DNA of 64,000 bases from Marsupella aquatica (lineage: Eukaryota > Marchantiophyta). The notes under the pieces are model-generated. The model did no database searches, was not told the DNA's origin, and worked only from the letters and a program-made list of their open reading frames with translations. Where the stretch lies: NCBI GenBank assembly GCA_973895155.1, contig OZ316895.1, forward strand, positions 9,796,001 through 9,860,000. Direction: 5' to 3'. Positions 50,581-62,640 of the stretch are shown piece after piece. How positions within the stretch are numbered: the first letter of the stretch is position 1; the number at the start of each line of letters is the position of its first letter. Made by a program: the position numbers and the translations under genes.

Positions 50581-53500
50581 TATGTGTGTAAGTGGGATGT
50601 ACAGTAGTGGTGGGAGTCAGGTTTCTCTTGCCCCGCTAGTCTGATTGGGGGCCTTGGTTCAACCCTCTCTCTCTCTCTCTTGGTCTGGTCCCTCTTGGAT
50701 CCTTGGGTATGACCCCCTTGTGACTACCTTACAGAGGCGCATGCTCCGGAGTAAATTGTCTATCCTCTGTTGGATGGGTATGCTTTTTGTTTCAAGGCAA
50801 CAACAAAAAATACTTCAACCCGTAGGTCAAGCATCCATCGGCTGGCTATACTGTACCATATTGTATTGTGTTGTGGTATAGTGTACTGTAGTCTACCTTT
50901 ATACCCTGGTTAATTAATTTCACATGCCAATTAATGAATTTTAAAAACAACTTTTCATTACTTTGTCACTTTGGAAAAATGGGGAGGAAAGTAGATTTGA
51001 GGACATGACAGCCCAAAAACCTTTGCATGAGGCAAAATGCCTTGGCACCAAAATGTGAAATTTCAAAAATAGTGGGATGGGCAAACATGGGGGTCATTTT
51101 GGGAAACAGGGAGGAAAGAAAATTCAAGACATGGCAACCTGAAATGCTTTTGTCTGAGGCAAATCCCTGGAAATTGTGTTTCCAGTTGAAATAGGCCTCA
51201 TACTCGAGCAAAGCACTGAAAACATGTACATTGAGAAAACTTTTTGGCCGAGAAATATTTAAATGGCCACTTGCAAAAGTCCGGAAACAAGTTAATATAA
51301 CTTTTCACAGTCAAACAGCGTGAACCAAGTTATGACTACGGTACTGTAGTGTAGTCTCCCGCATATAGCCAAATCAATATTGGCGCTATGCCAGACCCCC
51401 CTGCTAAGGGGTTGGTCACACTTGACTGAACTTTGAGCATCTCCTGTACTGGAGAGCTTTTTGTATATGTGCTGACTGGACCCTACAACTAAAGTCTAAA
51501 AAGTGGTGTCCAATCCACTCACCCCAATTTTTATCTTCTTTTCAGGCATTGGATTTTTTGGTTATGGGATCTGTATTTGGGAGACAGTACAGTAGTCTTT
51601 ATCTAAGTGCACACTCCCAGGAAGAAGCATCCGGAAGCGGGGGTTTTAACTACATGCTAAATGCAAAGTCATAGAATTGTGCACCCATCAATAAGAGTGT
51701 ATGGTTACATCTCTTTGTTAAATGTGCTAGTATCTTCTGTCAATGAAGAGTCTTGTGACTCCCACCCTAAACGGGACCCTAAATTGTACACACATCCCTG
51801 CCCTAAATTTGGTCCTCTATGTACCCTCTAAAGTTGTCATTTATGATCAAATTCAGGCCTTTTGCATGTATTAAGGGTGCAAAAAGTGCAAAGTGCATGA
51901 AAAATGGATGACAATTATCTAAATTTTGCACTTCTGGAGTATTCACTTAGAAAGAAACCACTGTATACAGCTTAGACTTTCTACAGGGTTAGCTGCTCAG
52001 TTTTTCAAGATTGTAATTTACAGTTGTGTGACGTTGATTTCAAGTGTGGAGTAAATTATCCCCTGAGTATTGGAGCTGAGTTTCATTTGACCATGACTGC
52101 CACTCCATCTTGGTTTGCAATTTTTAAGATTAAATTAAAGGATCATATTTTGATATTGCATTATTTCCTAATATGAAAAAATATGAAAAATTGCTCAGAT
52201 CCTGTACAAACCGGGATGGCCCTACAGTAAACTCCAAAAAGGTTGCTGTCAGACTGGGTACTTACTCCTTCTGATACACAACCCGGTAAGCTTTTCATCT
52301 GGCTCCAATTCCTTCTTACCATTTAGTTGTAATGAGTAATTTTTCTATCTTTGCATACGTCTCCTTGGTGTTTAGACTACATCCATAGGTTTACCTTTCA
52401 ACGGGTATAACAGAGCTACTTTCATATCCTTCTTGAATCTCTACAAGGTCCAATGCAAGTTTTGGTTGTTTTCTTCTGCTGCAAGAATGCATCAAAGTTT
52501 AGTAAAAGACAACTCAACGTGGGGATAGAGACACACTTCTTTGCTTATACAGGATGGCTAGGATATTGCTACGCAAAAAATCTGCATCCTCCAAGTAAAT
52601 CAAAATAACTTACAAGGTTTACTTGAACTAATAATCTTGGATCAAACAATGCAAAATGACTTGCACAAGCAAATAATTAATTAGCTCTGCTATCAGATTT
52701 GGCATATAAGACTGTTCAGACTTAAAACGAGGACTATACATAATGTCGTCCCTTCCTTCCACCAGAACTTAATCTTGTTTTCATTTTGCTTTCCCATATT
52801 CATCATGCGTGGAAAAGTCAAAATACAGAAAACATGAAAAGATATATATATATATAAGTGAGATCTACACTAAGTAGAAGCTGAATCTTTCACAGATTAC
52901 AACCTATGCCAATAGGATGATTTGGATGGACACTTGCAACCAACATGAACCATTGCCTGTGAATGTTACACACTATCTTACTATAAAAGAGTGAACTAAA
53001 GCATACTCTTAAGGGCCTAGGTCTAGAGTGAAGTTTTTAGATAGTAACTCCAAACAAAGACAAAGCTGGACTCATAAATAAGGAGAAAAGTGTACTCTAA
53101 ATAAGGAAAACGTGAGAGTGAACAAAAAATGGGGATGGGGCAAATATAAACGGGAGATAGCATATATTTAATTCACTATTTTGCAAGATTTTTATCTTCA
53201 TATATCTCTACATATGTTCAAAGAACTGATAATCAGGCTAGTAACTGCTAGCAAGGTGTCAAAGAGTGCTTGGGCCATGGGAGTCCCCAAGTCAAAAATT
53301 TTGCTCCATCTGAGCGTCTTGGGTCTAACTAAGATACAGAATTGATAGCATTCACTTGATTAGATACTTCTGAACTGAAGACTATTTGTCAAAGCAAAGG
53401 TGAAATGAAGGTGATCTGAGAATTGGTTTGTTCAAAAATTGAAATTGATAATCATTAAAATAAGGAAATATAATTTATTTTGAGAAAGAGGAAGCACAAA

Positions 53501-54752
53501 ATTTTGTGTTCCTACTTGCATAGATGTGGAATTATTAACCAGCCGATAAATTAACTAAGGTAATTAATTAAGTAATTGCAGGGAAAGAAGTGGACACCAT
53601 TGGACAAGGCTGTACTCTCAAGGCCGGTTGCCGTCTAGATCACCACATGATTACCTCTTAAGGAACATGGCTAGGCAATCCTTTCAAATCTCCTTTTAAG
53701 GGTTAACGAATGCGTTTAACTCTCGCTGCAGATCTGTTAACATTTTTCTATCTAATCCCAGTGTTACGAGGCTTGTGACTCATGGATGCCTATGATTGAA
53801 GGCATTTTGAGATATTAATGTAAACTGAATAGCTTCTTATTCACAAATGCTCATGCTCATACTCATGTGTGTCATTTGACTTAGCTTTAATACTTCTGTT
53901 TCCGTGGATGGTTGACATGGGATACTTAGTTTCCTTTTAATCCCGATGTTATAAGGCTTGTGACTCATGGATGCCTATGAATCAAAGGCATTTTGAGTTG
54001 TATTGTGTCGAGTATTGTGTATGAATGCTTACTTATTCACAAATGCTCATCCTCATGTTGGCTCCAGTTGACTCAACTTTAATTTCTCTGTTTCTGTGTG
54101 CATGGTAGGAGACGTCCAAAAAATTCCTCAATAAAGAACTAGCTTGCAAATCCTGTTAAAATTTCTCATTCTGATGTGTTTGGTTGTAAAATTCCAGGTT
54201 AATTGGTTTCTATTCTGAATTGTCTAGTCAGCTTTGTACTTAATTTCTTATAAGCCGAAGATAATACTGGTTTGGGTGTGTGATAATGAGCACAAGGCTG
54301 TATTTAAAAATTATATAGCCCAGTGAAAAAATAGAATTGAATTCATATGGTCTTCTTTGTGATCAGGTTAGTCTGAACCATTTACAATTTGTAGAAGTTC
54401 TAACTCAATGGGGTTGAGCTCTAATGGCCAGCCAATTCCTCCTACATCTAAATCGGTGGAAGTTCTAAGCAGAAAATTGCATGATTGGAAAGAATTAAGA
54501 GGATTGCAAATCATTCATGTGCTGTTTGATCTTAAATTAAGTGAGATTGAAGACATCCAATGCCTCACTAGCTAGCTTTATAAGATGAGAAACTTTGGTT
54601 CAATTTACCTTCCTGCCACCAGTTGTGATAGTTGTAAATGAGCCAGAAAATGAGAGGATCCAGTGAACATTTGTGGGCATGAAGCATTTTTAGGTATTGA
54701 AATTCACATGGAAGACAAGGAGAATTTGAGAAAATTTGAGCTAAAATCTTGA
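50581..54752. other. Long AT-rich intergenic region, no gene recognised
   Basis: No domain or spliced gene could be built. It contains a CT run near 50671, a TA run near 52845 and an imperfect 185-bp duplication at 53753-54115. The lysine-rich gene ends at its right edge. Confidence 0.45.
53753..54115. repeat. Imperfect 185-bp direct duplication
   Basis: Copies starting at 53753 and 53938 share ggcttgtgactcatggatgc, aaggcattttgag, ttattcacaaatgctcat and ctctgtttc/cttctgtttc in the same order, with diverged spacers. Non-coding. Confidence 0.75.
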
Positions 54753-57366
54753 TCAAGTCTTTTTGGTATTTTTCTTAACACTTTTTTCTTGTTGCAACTT
54801 TACATCATCTTTTACAACTTGCTTTGAGTTCTTCACTGCTGGCTTCTCAGATGTACTCTCTTTACCAATCTCCTCAGTATTCACATTTTCTTTTACAGCC
54901 TTCTCGTCTAAGGTTTCCACCACTTTAGACCTATCGTCCAAATGTAAAAACTTAGGTTTAGCATTCTCACTTGGCAATGGATATGGAGTGTCACAAATCC
55001 GGTTTGATCTACCCCAGAACTCCCAGCCCTCTTCTTTGCCAAGAAATAGATACATCTCAACTGTACCCCATACGTAAGGTTGTTTGGGTAACTCTAGCTC
55101 CTGATGTGGGTCGCCTTTACCTTCCTCTTCCTTTGTTTTAGAGTTTTTTCCATCCTTGCTTTTCCCTTTCAAATTCTTTGTTGTGTCTTTTGACTCCTGT
55201 CCATCCTTAGATTTCACTTTCTTTTCTTGTTGTTTTACGTTGTTTCCATCCTTTTTCACTCCTGCTTTGGCTCCTTTTATTGGTTGCTCATCCTTACTAT
55301 TTTTCCCATCTTTCCCTTTCCCTTTATCATTCTTGTTCTTTCCTTTTCCTTTGCCAGGTTTTCCATCCTTTTCCTCCTCATCTTTTGCATTTTCTTGAGG
55401 TTGGATAGGTTTGGGCTTCCTTGGTAGAGGATTACAATAGATGCAACCACAATTGGGTAACTTTGGGCAGGGTTCATACAAATGGCATGGGCAAGGCGGT
55501 TTGGGGCAAGGACTCTTCCTATGGCAATCACATTTTGGGGGTGGCACAATCTCTGCTTCGTCGGCTACCGCACTGGGATCTCTTGGTGAAATTTGGTCCT
55601 CTTGCGTGATCAATGGTTGAGGAAGCAGGGATGGGGCTAACTTTTTTCCGTCTAAGCCCCATCCAACCCAATTGGCATTCTCTCTTCCCACCAAAGGTCT
55701 AAGCAATATCATGCCTGGTACCAAATCTTCTCTACTTGGCAGGCCTGGTGTGAACCATCTAACAAGAGACTTGTAATTATTCACTTCTTTTTGCCACTTT
55801 TCTAGGTTCTTATACCAATTGTTCAGCCAACCTATGTTGATAAGTATCTCCCCCAAGACAGGGGTCAAGCTGTGTACCTCACACCTAGTGCCAGGTGTCA
55901 TGTACCTCCTGTAAAAGTATGTCAAACCTGGGCATTGTTTTTCCAGTAAACTTTGGCTCTTTGTATCTAATTGCATTTGACTCCCTAAGTACCTCCATTT
56001 TGGTTTGGGTCGTGACTCTAGGACAACCGCTGGCTCAACCAGAGTTTCTTCTTGTGAGATTGTGTTTCCCTTCTCCCCATCCTTCTCTACTTTCTCTTTC
56101 CCAAGGGCAGGGACCTTAGGACCACTTTTTTTCTTATTATTGTTTCCCCCAGTGTCTTTCTTCTTATCATCTCCTCCTTGAATTGTTTTCTTTCCATCTC
56201 CTTTTGCATTTTCTTTTGTTTTCTTGTCATTTTTACCCTTGGCTCCTTTTTCCTTGGACTCATTTTTGAGCCTTTCTTTCTCAACCTCCATTGCCAATCT
56301 CTCAGCCTCCAACCTTGCCAGCTCTTCTCCAGTGATGAAGCCACTACAAGTGTATAACTCCAACTTCTCATAAGGCTTATAGGTACATGATTCAGGTTTT
56401 ATAGTTGTCAATTTCTCGTCATCCACTTCACCCTTCTTCCCCCCTCCCTGTTTTGTGGACCCTCCTTTCTTCTCCTTATTCTTTTTCCCTTTCACTTGTC
56501 CCATCTTTTCGTCTCCCTTAATTGGAGTACCCTTCTTGCCCAACTTAGAGGTAACCTTCTTTGTTGGCTCCACCGTTGTTTTTTCATCATAGGTACCCAT
56601 CCGCACGATCAAGTCTCCTACTGCAAACTGAAAGGATGGTGACCCATCATAACATGACACAAATCCATCCTTGGGTAGCTCTCTACGGAGGTCTGCTAGT
56701 CCCATATGAAGTCCAGGATGGATGATTAAGATGTCACCTCTGAATGGTTGGAACTCCAGGTCCACATCACCTGGATACAGGAGGGAGGGGTCTCTTGGAT
56801 TGGGATCCACATATGGTGGTGGTGGCCACCTCCTAGTCACCTCAATGCACGAAGGGCATACCCGAGGGAGGGGCACTGGTTCCTCTGAGTCCTGAGACTC
56901 CACATTTGGTTGCTCAGGAAGAGCCTCCGGGTTTTTGTTCTCAAGTTCCTCCTGTGAGGTTGGAGGAAAAAATCAATCATGCTCCTGATTTGCAAATTAA
57001 GGCTAACATAACTTGAAACTAACTTTGAGTACTATTCATATTTAATGTCAAAGAACATTTTGTTGTGCACATTTGGTTGCTAATTGACTAAATACCATGC
57101 TCTTCCTTAATAAAAAAGGAAGAGCATGGTATTTTCACAACACAGCACAACAAAGGAAGAGATACAACAACTACCTGTTTGCCATCTTTTCCTGGTGATG
57201 TCTTCTTGGCCTCAAGAGTCTTTCCATTCTTCGTACCATCCACCTCTTGTGGACCCTTCTTCTTGCTACTTTCAAGTGGCTCCTCCTTGGCATCCGCATC
57301 TCCACTCTTTTTCTTAAATTTTGGGCTTGCTTTAGTAGATTTCTGGTTTCCTTTTGAGTTGTCCAT
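54753..57366 (-). CDS. Lysine-rich protein with a Cys/Pro cluster, unknown function
   Basis: Two exons, 57175-57366 and 54753-56951, joined in phase by a GT-AG intron, giving 796 aa. I do not recognise the family. Long KGK/KDGK-type low-complexity tracts (exon 1; about residues 190-330 and 590-680) separate three more globular, Trp-containing parts: residues 85-190 (FRGDILIIHPGLHMGLADL, VSCYDGSPSFQFAVGD), 380-515 (YMTPGTRCEVHSLTPVLGEI, WFTPGLPSREDLVPGMILL) and 686-720 (VWGTVEMYLFLGKEEGWEFW). A Cys/Pro cluster lies at about 538-572 (CDCHRKSPCPKPPCPCH, then CPKLPNCGCIYC) and could bind metal. No signal peptide or membrane segment is seen. The globular blocks and clean splice argue for a real gene. 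Other low-complexity frames on the opposite strand are shadows. Confidence 0.72.
57090..57134. repeat. Perfect 19-bp inverted repeat (hairpin) in an intron
   Basis: Arms 57090-57108 (aaataccatgctcttcctt) and 57116-57134 are exact reverse complements with a 7-nt A-rich loop. It lies in the single intron of the lysine-rich gene, about 40 nt inside the donor site. Confidence 0.93.
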
Positions 57367-60300
57367 TCTTTTGTTTCATTACCAATGTAAGATAACTAGG
57401 CCTTCTAAAATCTCTGTTTGATAACAACTTGATAAACTTGTTTGCTGGGTCCATGATTCTTTTTGGGACTGCAGGGCAAAGAGATTTAGTTTAAGTGATA
57501 ATCTATAACATTGGGAAACAACAGCTGTCCTCATCGAGGAGTTGCCAGGGCCTATGGACCAAAGGTCATGCCTCTTAGCTTGAATCATGGAAAATCCAAG
57601 TCTTAGCTTGGGTGGCACATTGAGCTTGAAACATTAGGTTGCCTCTTGCTAAGTTGGGGAAATGATTGCAACCTGTCGTTTATGAGGGTCCATAGGAAAG
57701 CAAAACCAGACCAGGATGGGGCTTCAATCATGAGCCTGAAACTACTTCAGGCCATTACTATGTCCGATTTTAATCGGAAATCTTATGTTCTCCATGTTCA
57801 CAAGTTGGAGTTGAGCTCTGTGCCATTCTACCGAGGCAATAGACAATGAAAGAGAGCAGTGTCAATGTTGATACAATTTAAGCCCATTGTGCTGAATAAT
57901 TATGGACATCTTTCTGCCCAAAGTATGTTACATTTGTCATTGGTTAGGTATATTCTTCTCAATAGTCTACACAGATTACTTCACAAGGGGCCTTTAAACA
58001 CGTACTTACCAGGCAACCCAGTGCAGGTGATGTTTTGCAGCATAATTGCAAAGCTTCCATAAGTTGTCAAGTTCTGCAAACAGGCTTATTAATTGTTATG
58101 GTTCTGTTTGATATTGTTCCTGTTATTGTCACTAGTAGTCATAATCATCTGTCACACCAATATGTCGGTCTGTAATTGTTTCTCATACCAAATGGGACAT
58201 AAATTTTGTCAGTACTATTGAGGGTTTGGGCAAGGAGGGATGTGCTATACACATTTATTTGTACAAACTAGCGCTAAGTGCGCATAACTATAACTATATA
58301 TATACTCCCTAGGTATGTTGTGTTCCCCCACCGGAACGTGTCCGTATACTGATTGCTCGATCAGCCCCGGCTTAAGGAATTTTGAGCCTTCGTGTTGCAG
58401 GGGGAAATTGCAACCTGGCAATGTAGTAGGGCTGATCAACGCAAATTACCTTGGCCTACCAATCGGAAGCAATCAGATATATTGCAACCTGTACGCCTTC
58501 GCTTGATAGTAGCAATCACTAACCCTACATTTTTCAAATCTATAAGGGAACATAGAACAAAGAACAACTGAGTTCCAACAAAGCCTTGGTTTTCCAGTTT
58601 TAAAACAAACAGAAAAGTCATTGGATTGTCTTTTGGGCTCAAGCAAATGTCTGAAGAAGTGAGTGTACAAAGCTTCCAACTGGTACATAATTGTGCTGAA
58701 CCAAACAAACGGAAGGTGCCTGCCCTTATTGCTTCCAGTAGGTAAGGCGACAATAGCACTGGACAAATACTTGCTTTACATACGACTACATTGCAATTAA
58801 AGGACACCACATGATGACAATAAATATATGGAAGACAACAAAACAACAATTGAAATAGAATCAAATTGCGTATTGAAGGATCAATACCAACAGTAGGAAG
58901 GTTGAGCTCAATCCTTTGAAGTTCAGTCTAATTGTCCTGGTTTCTACTAGTGAGGGCCAAGTGCTCAAAGAGCTAGACAGGGCAAAGTGGAACAAAGTGT
59001 GATGGCACAAGAGCGGAATCGCGTAAACCATTGAAGTCAACCAGTTGGATCGAGATGATACATGTTTAATTTCTTTATAGAAGTGAATGATGAGGTGTAC
59101 CAAGTATGGGAAGAAATTGGATCTCAAATTTTTGGGCATGAATGGGCAGGAGTTTCATGAGCGAGTTAGTGATCAAGAGAGAAATTGTAACCATGCCATG
59201 AATGAATGTTGGGCAATAAGAGTAGCGGAAAATAAAAGAAAAAAACCAGATAGATCGATTCTAGGGTTTTAGAGAATTCAACATATTGACGGAAACGAGA
59301 AGGGACTAGTGAAGCTACTGAGGAGAGAAAGATGGAGAATATGGAAACAACTATAGAGAGACTCAAGCTCAAGACACTAGAGAAGAATCAGGAAACTAAA
59401 GCAAGAACTAAAGACAACAACTAATTGGGAGCAAACCCGATGGAAGAATGACAAGGAAAGTTGTGTGCAATTCAGTAGCAAGTAAAAGTTAACAATCAAT
59501 AATAGTTAACAATCAATAATAGTTAACAAGGAAAATAGTTAACGGCAAGCAAGTAGTTTAAGTTAAATAAAACAGTTCTAGAAACCAAATAAACAGTTTG
59601 AGTTAGCTTGAGGTCAGGTATATTTGGCTTCGGATGAGGGGGTTATAGGTCAGTTTGGAAGGAGGGAATAAGGGTCATTTTGTTGTTCAACTTTCCAAGA
59701 TCAGGAGGCTAGAGAGGCAGCCCAGGAAGCTCAAGTGGTGCCCTATTGCTAGACTTGGAGGTAGAGATTGAAGCCCATGGAAGAAAACCATTCAAAGAAA
59801 TTGGTTGAGACTTTGGAATAGATGATGTTGTTGAGACACTTGCAAGACAATAGGGAACATTGAATTACAAAGCTTGTGTCTTTTGAATGCAATTAGAAAT
59901 AAAGTGAAGCAACTGATTACGGACCCCACTAGAGGTCCCTTCCAAAATTCCTGCCACCACAACGTGCCACGTCAACAACAACCGCAACAAACAAGACTCG
60001 TCGGTTTTATGAATCAAACTTATAGTTTTCATTCGTGTTTGTGTCAATTTGGGTGTAAATTTTGGGACGTCGTGCCGTAAAAAGAAAAGTAAAAACATTG
60101 GAAATGCAAAGAGCAAGACGGTTAAAACTGTCACTATGTAACCGTTTTAGTTACATTTCCAATTTTAAAACTTAAATTCAAAGATTTATAAAAAGTATTT
60201 TTCATATAATAAATAATGACTAATAACTAACTTGATAACTTCCTTGTTAAACCGCAACTCCCGGTATGTAAGGACCTCTCGTATTGTACGACCATTAATG

Positions 60301-61565
60301 CTGGGAAGAGAGCACATAGAAACCCAGGATCGGGGAGGAGGAATGGCTGGAATCTTGAAAGTTCATCGAATTTTATACTCAAAACTATTTACTCATTCTC
60401 AAAACAAAAAATACCCAGTCGTAGATCTCATTGAGATCGTTCTTTTGCACCCTAGATCGCCTTCTAACATGGATGAATAAGATTTCTAGAGGCATTACAA
60501 AATGGACGGCAAAGATCGTAAAATCAACAAAATCAACGGCTAGGAAGGCTTGGATTTGTTTAATTTTTCATTTGAAAAATATAAACCCATTTGCAAAACG
60601 GACAGAACCCATCCATAGATCTATTTGAGATCTTTCTTTTGAGCCATAGATTGGCCATTATGATGGACGGATGAGATTTCCGGAGAAAAAAAATGGAGAC
60701 GGCCCAGATCAACTCTTCCCCCTGATTTTATTAGCCAAGGGGTCCACGAACTAATTATAAAGAAGAGCTAGTTGGTAATATAGACATTTAATAATGGGAA
60801 GTCCATAATGATTTGGTTGGAACCGTTATAAAGAAGAATTGGTGTTGTATTGTATGTTGAAATTGTAATTGCGACTAATTAAGAAATCTTTGTGAGATGA
60901 AGGGATTAGAATTCTGCATATGATGTGTAAGGAAGAAGATCCAAAGTAGTCAAGATGAATCCATCTTTGCTTGGTCATACGACCATTCCATTTGGACTAC
61001 AAAATGCATCAAAGGATGTAAGAAATTGATTAAAAAATGGAAAATTGCAATTGAGAAGGAAAAAATAGAAATTGAGGATTTTATTCACATGCAGTTTAGA
61101 AATTTGCTTTAACGAATGACTTGTTGAGGGCTAGATGACACTTAACCTTCAATTCAAGTGACAGACAGGGTCTACAACTAGTGAGAGTCGGATCAATGTC
61201 TTAAGTGATTAATGGAAAGGAAATTTAGTTGAGAGTCTATCAAAGAACTTTCAATCTAGGCGAGAGGCAAAATCCAATGGCCAGAAGGGGTCAGATTGTT
61301 TCTTTAATTCAAGAAATTGCACAAGTCGTCACTACTGGACTGTCGGGAAGACCGGATATTAGGCGAAAAGTAAAAGGAGGTCAAAATGAAGGCAATACAC
61401 TGATTAATCAATAAATGACAGTGAATTGATGAAATTAGAAGATATGTTGGATGATTGATAGATAAATTTGGCCAAGGGTCAACTCGGATGGTTAACAGCT
61501 GATAACTTTGGTTTAGGCATAAGAGGCCATGGGCACTCAAGTCGTCGGTTCAGGCACCTAGAAGA
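57367..61565. other. Intergenic region, no gene recognised
   Basis: The left end is the presumed promoter of the lysine-rich gene. Repeats seen: a 17-bp unit agttaacaatcaataat (59487-59527, two copies plus a partial) and an imperfect 194-bp duplication (60423 and 60617, sharing agatct..ttgagatc and gatgagattt). No domain-bearing frame. Confidence 0.45.
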
Positions 61566-62640
61566 GTGCTAGATAGGGGCGCGGTAGAGTTGCAGCCATG
61601 GTCCCATGATAGGTCCAAAGGGAGGGGCAAGTTATTGGCCTGGCAAGCGAGGAAGAGTCCAATGGCCAGCGGGGCCCGAGGCAACGATGACCATGGCCAA
61701 TCGCAGGGGCAGGCGACAAGCAAAGGCAGCCCTAGCAGGTGGCACCAGGAGGCCAGCCATGGCAGGAGGCATAGGACTTAGGCGAGGGAACTCCTCACCT
61801 AGACCCAAGAGGTACCACCCTCAACTGGGTGTCAGGAAGGCAAGGTGGGAGTTCCAAGACACAGGGGCGAGCCTAAGAGTACTACCAGGGGCAGGTGAGG
61901 GAGCCAAGGGTGAGCAAAGGAGCATTGGCATGGGCATCAAGAGACAAATCATTGACTATGTGGCAGCAGGTAGGGGACAGCCATAGCATGGGCGAGGTTG
62001 TGCAGGGCAGGGCGACCACAAAGCAATGCATCATGTATTGGCAGTGGCAGGGGCGATGGGCACCCGGATGGGCCTTGGGCTGTCACGGTGTGGCAGAGGC
62101 AAGTTTGCAAACAAGGGAGTACCTTGGCTGGCAAATGATGTAGGGGTGGCCCTGGCAGGGGGAGGGAGGACAACGCTACAGCCACAGCAAGCAAGCAGAT
62201 TGTGGTTGGGTGAGGAGATCGTGGCAGTAGGGTCCAAGGTGCACGGGAGGGGAGAGGGCCAAGGACAGCCATGGCACAATAGCAACAGGAGGGTGCATTG
62301 GGCAGTAGCAAGGGCAATCGAGGGGCTCATGCAGGAGGGCAGCCAAGCTAATGGCAGCTGAACGCAGCCAACTGGGCAGGAAGGCAGCCCATGGCAGTCA
62401 ACGTACTGCAACAAGGCAAGCGAGAGGGAGTACTGGCAGGGGCGAGCCTGGGTTTTGTGGCAGGGGCAAGCATAATGGTAGCAACAAGGGAGGGACGGTG
62501 TCAGGGGAGGAGGGTGCAACAAAGAGCTGGGCAGGAGGGCAAGGCAGGCAACCACGACAAGGACAGCCACGACAGGGCGAGGCGCATGCAAACCAATTGT
62601 CCAGATTGAATGGCCCCAAATAAACATCAGAATATCTAAC
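61566..62640. other. G-rich, strand-asymmetric block with overlapping open frames
   Basis: About 1.1 kb with much higher GC than its flanks and G-rich on the plus strand. Short motifs such as ggcaggggc, gggcaagg and ccatggca recur irregularly. Frames are open on both strands (208 codons on minus, up to 126 on plus), but the translations are Gly/Arg/Gln/Ala- or Pro/Cys/Leu-rich with no domain. Probably a decayed repeat, not a gene. Confidence 0.5.

Noticed and set aside
55156-55427. Phe/Ser-rich plus-strand frames
   Set aside because: Antisense shadows of the lysine-rich tracts.
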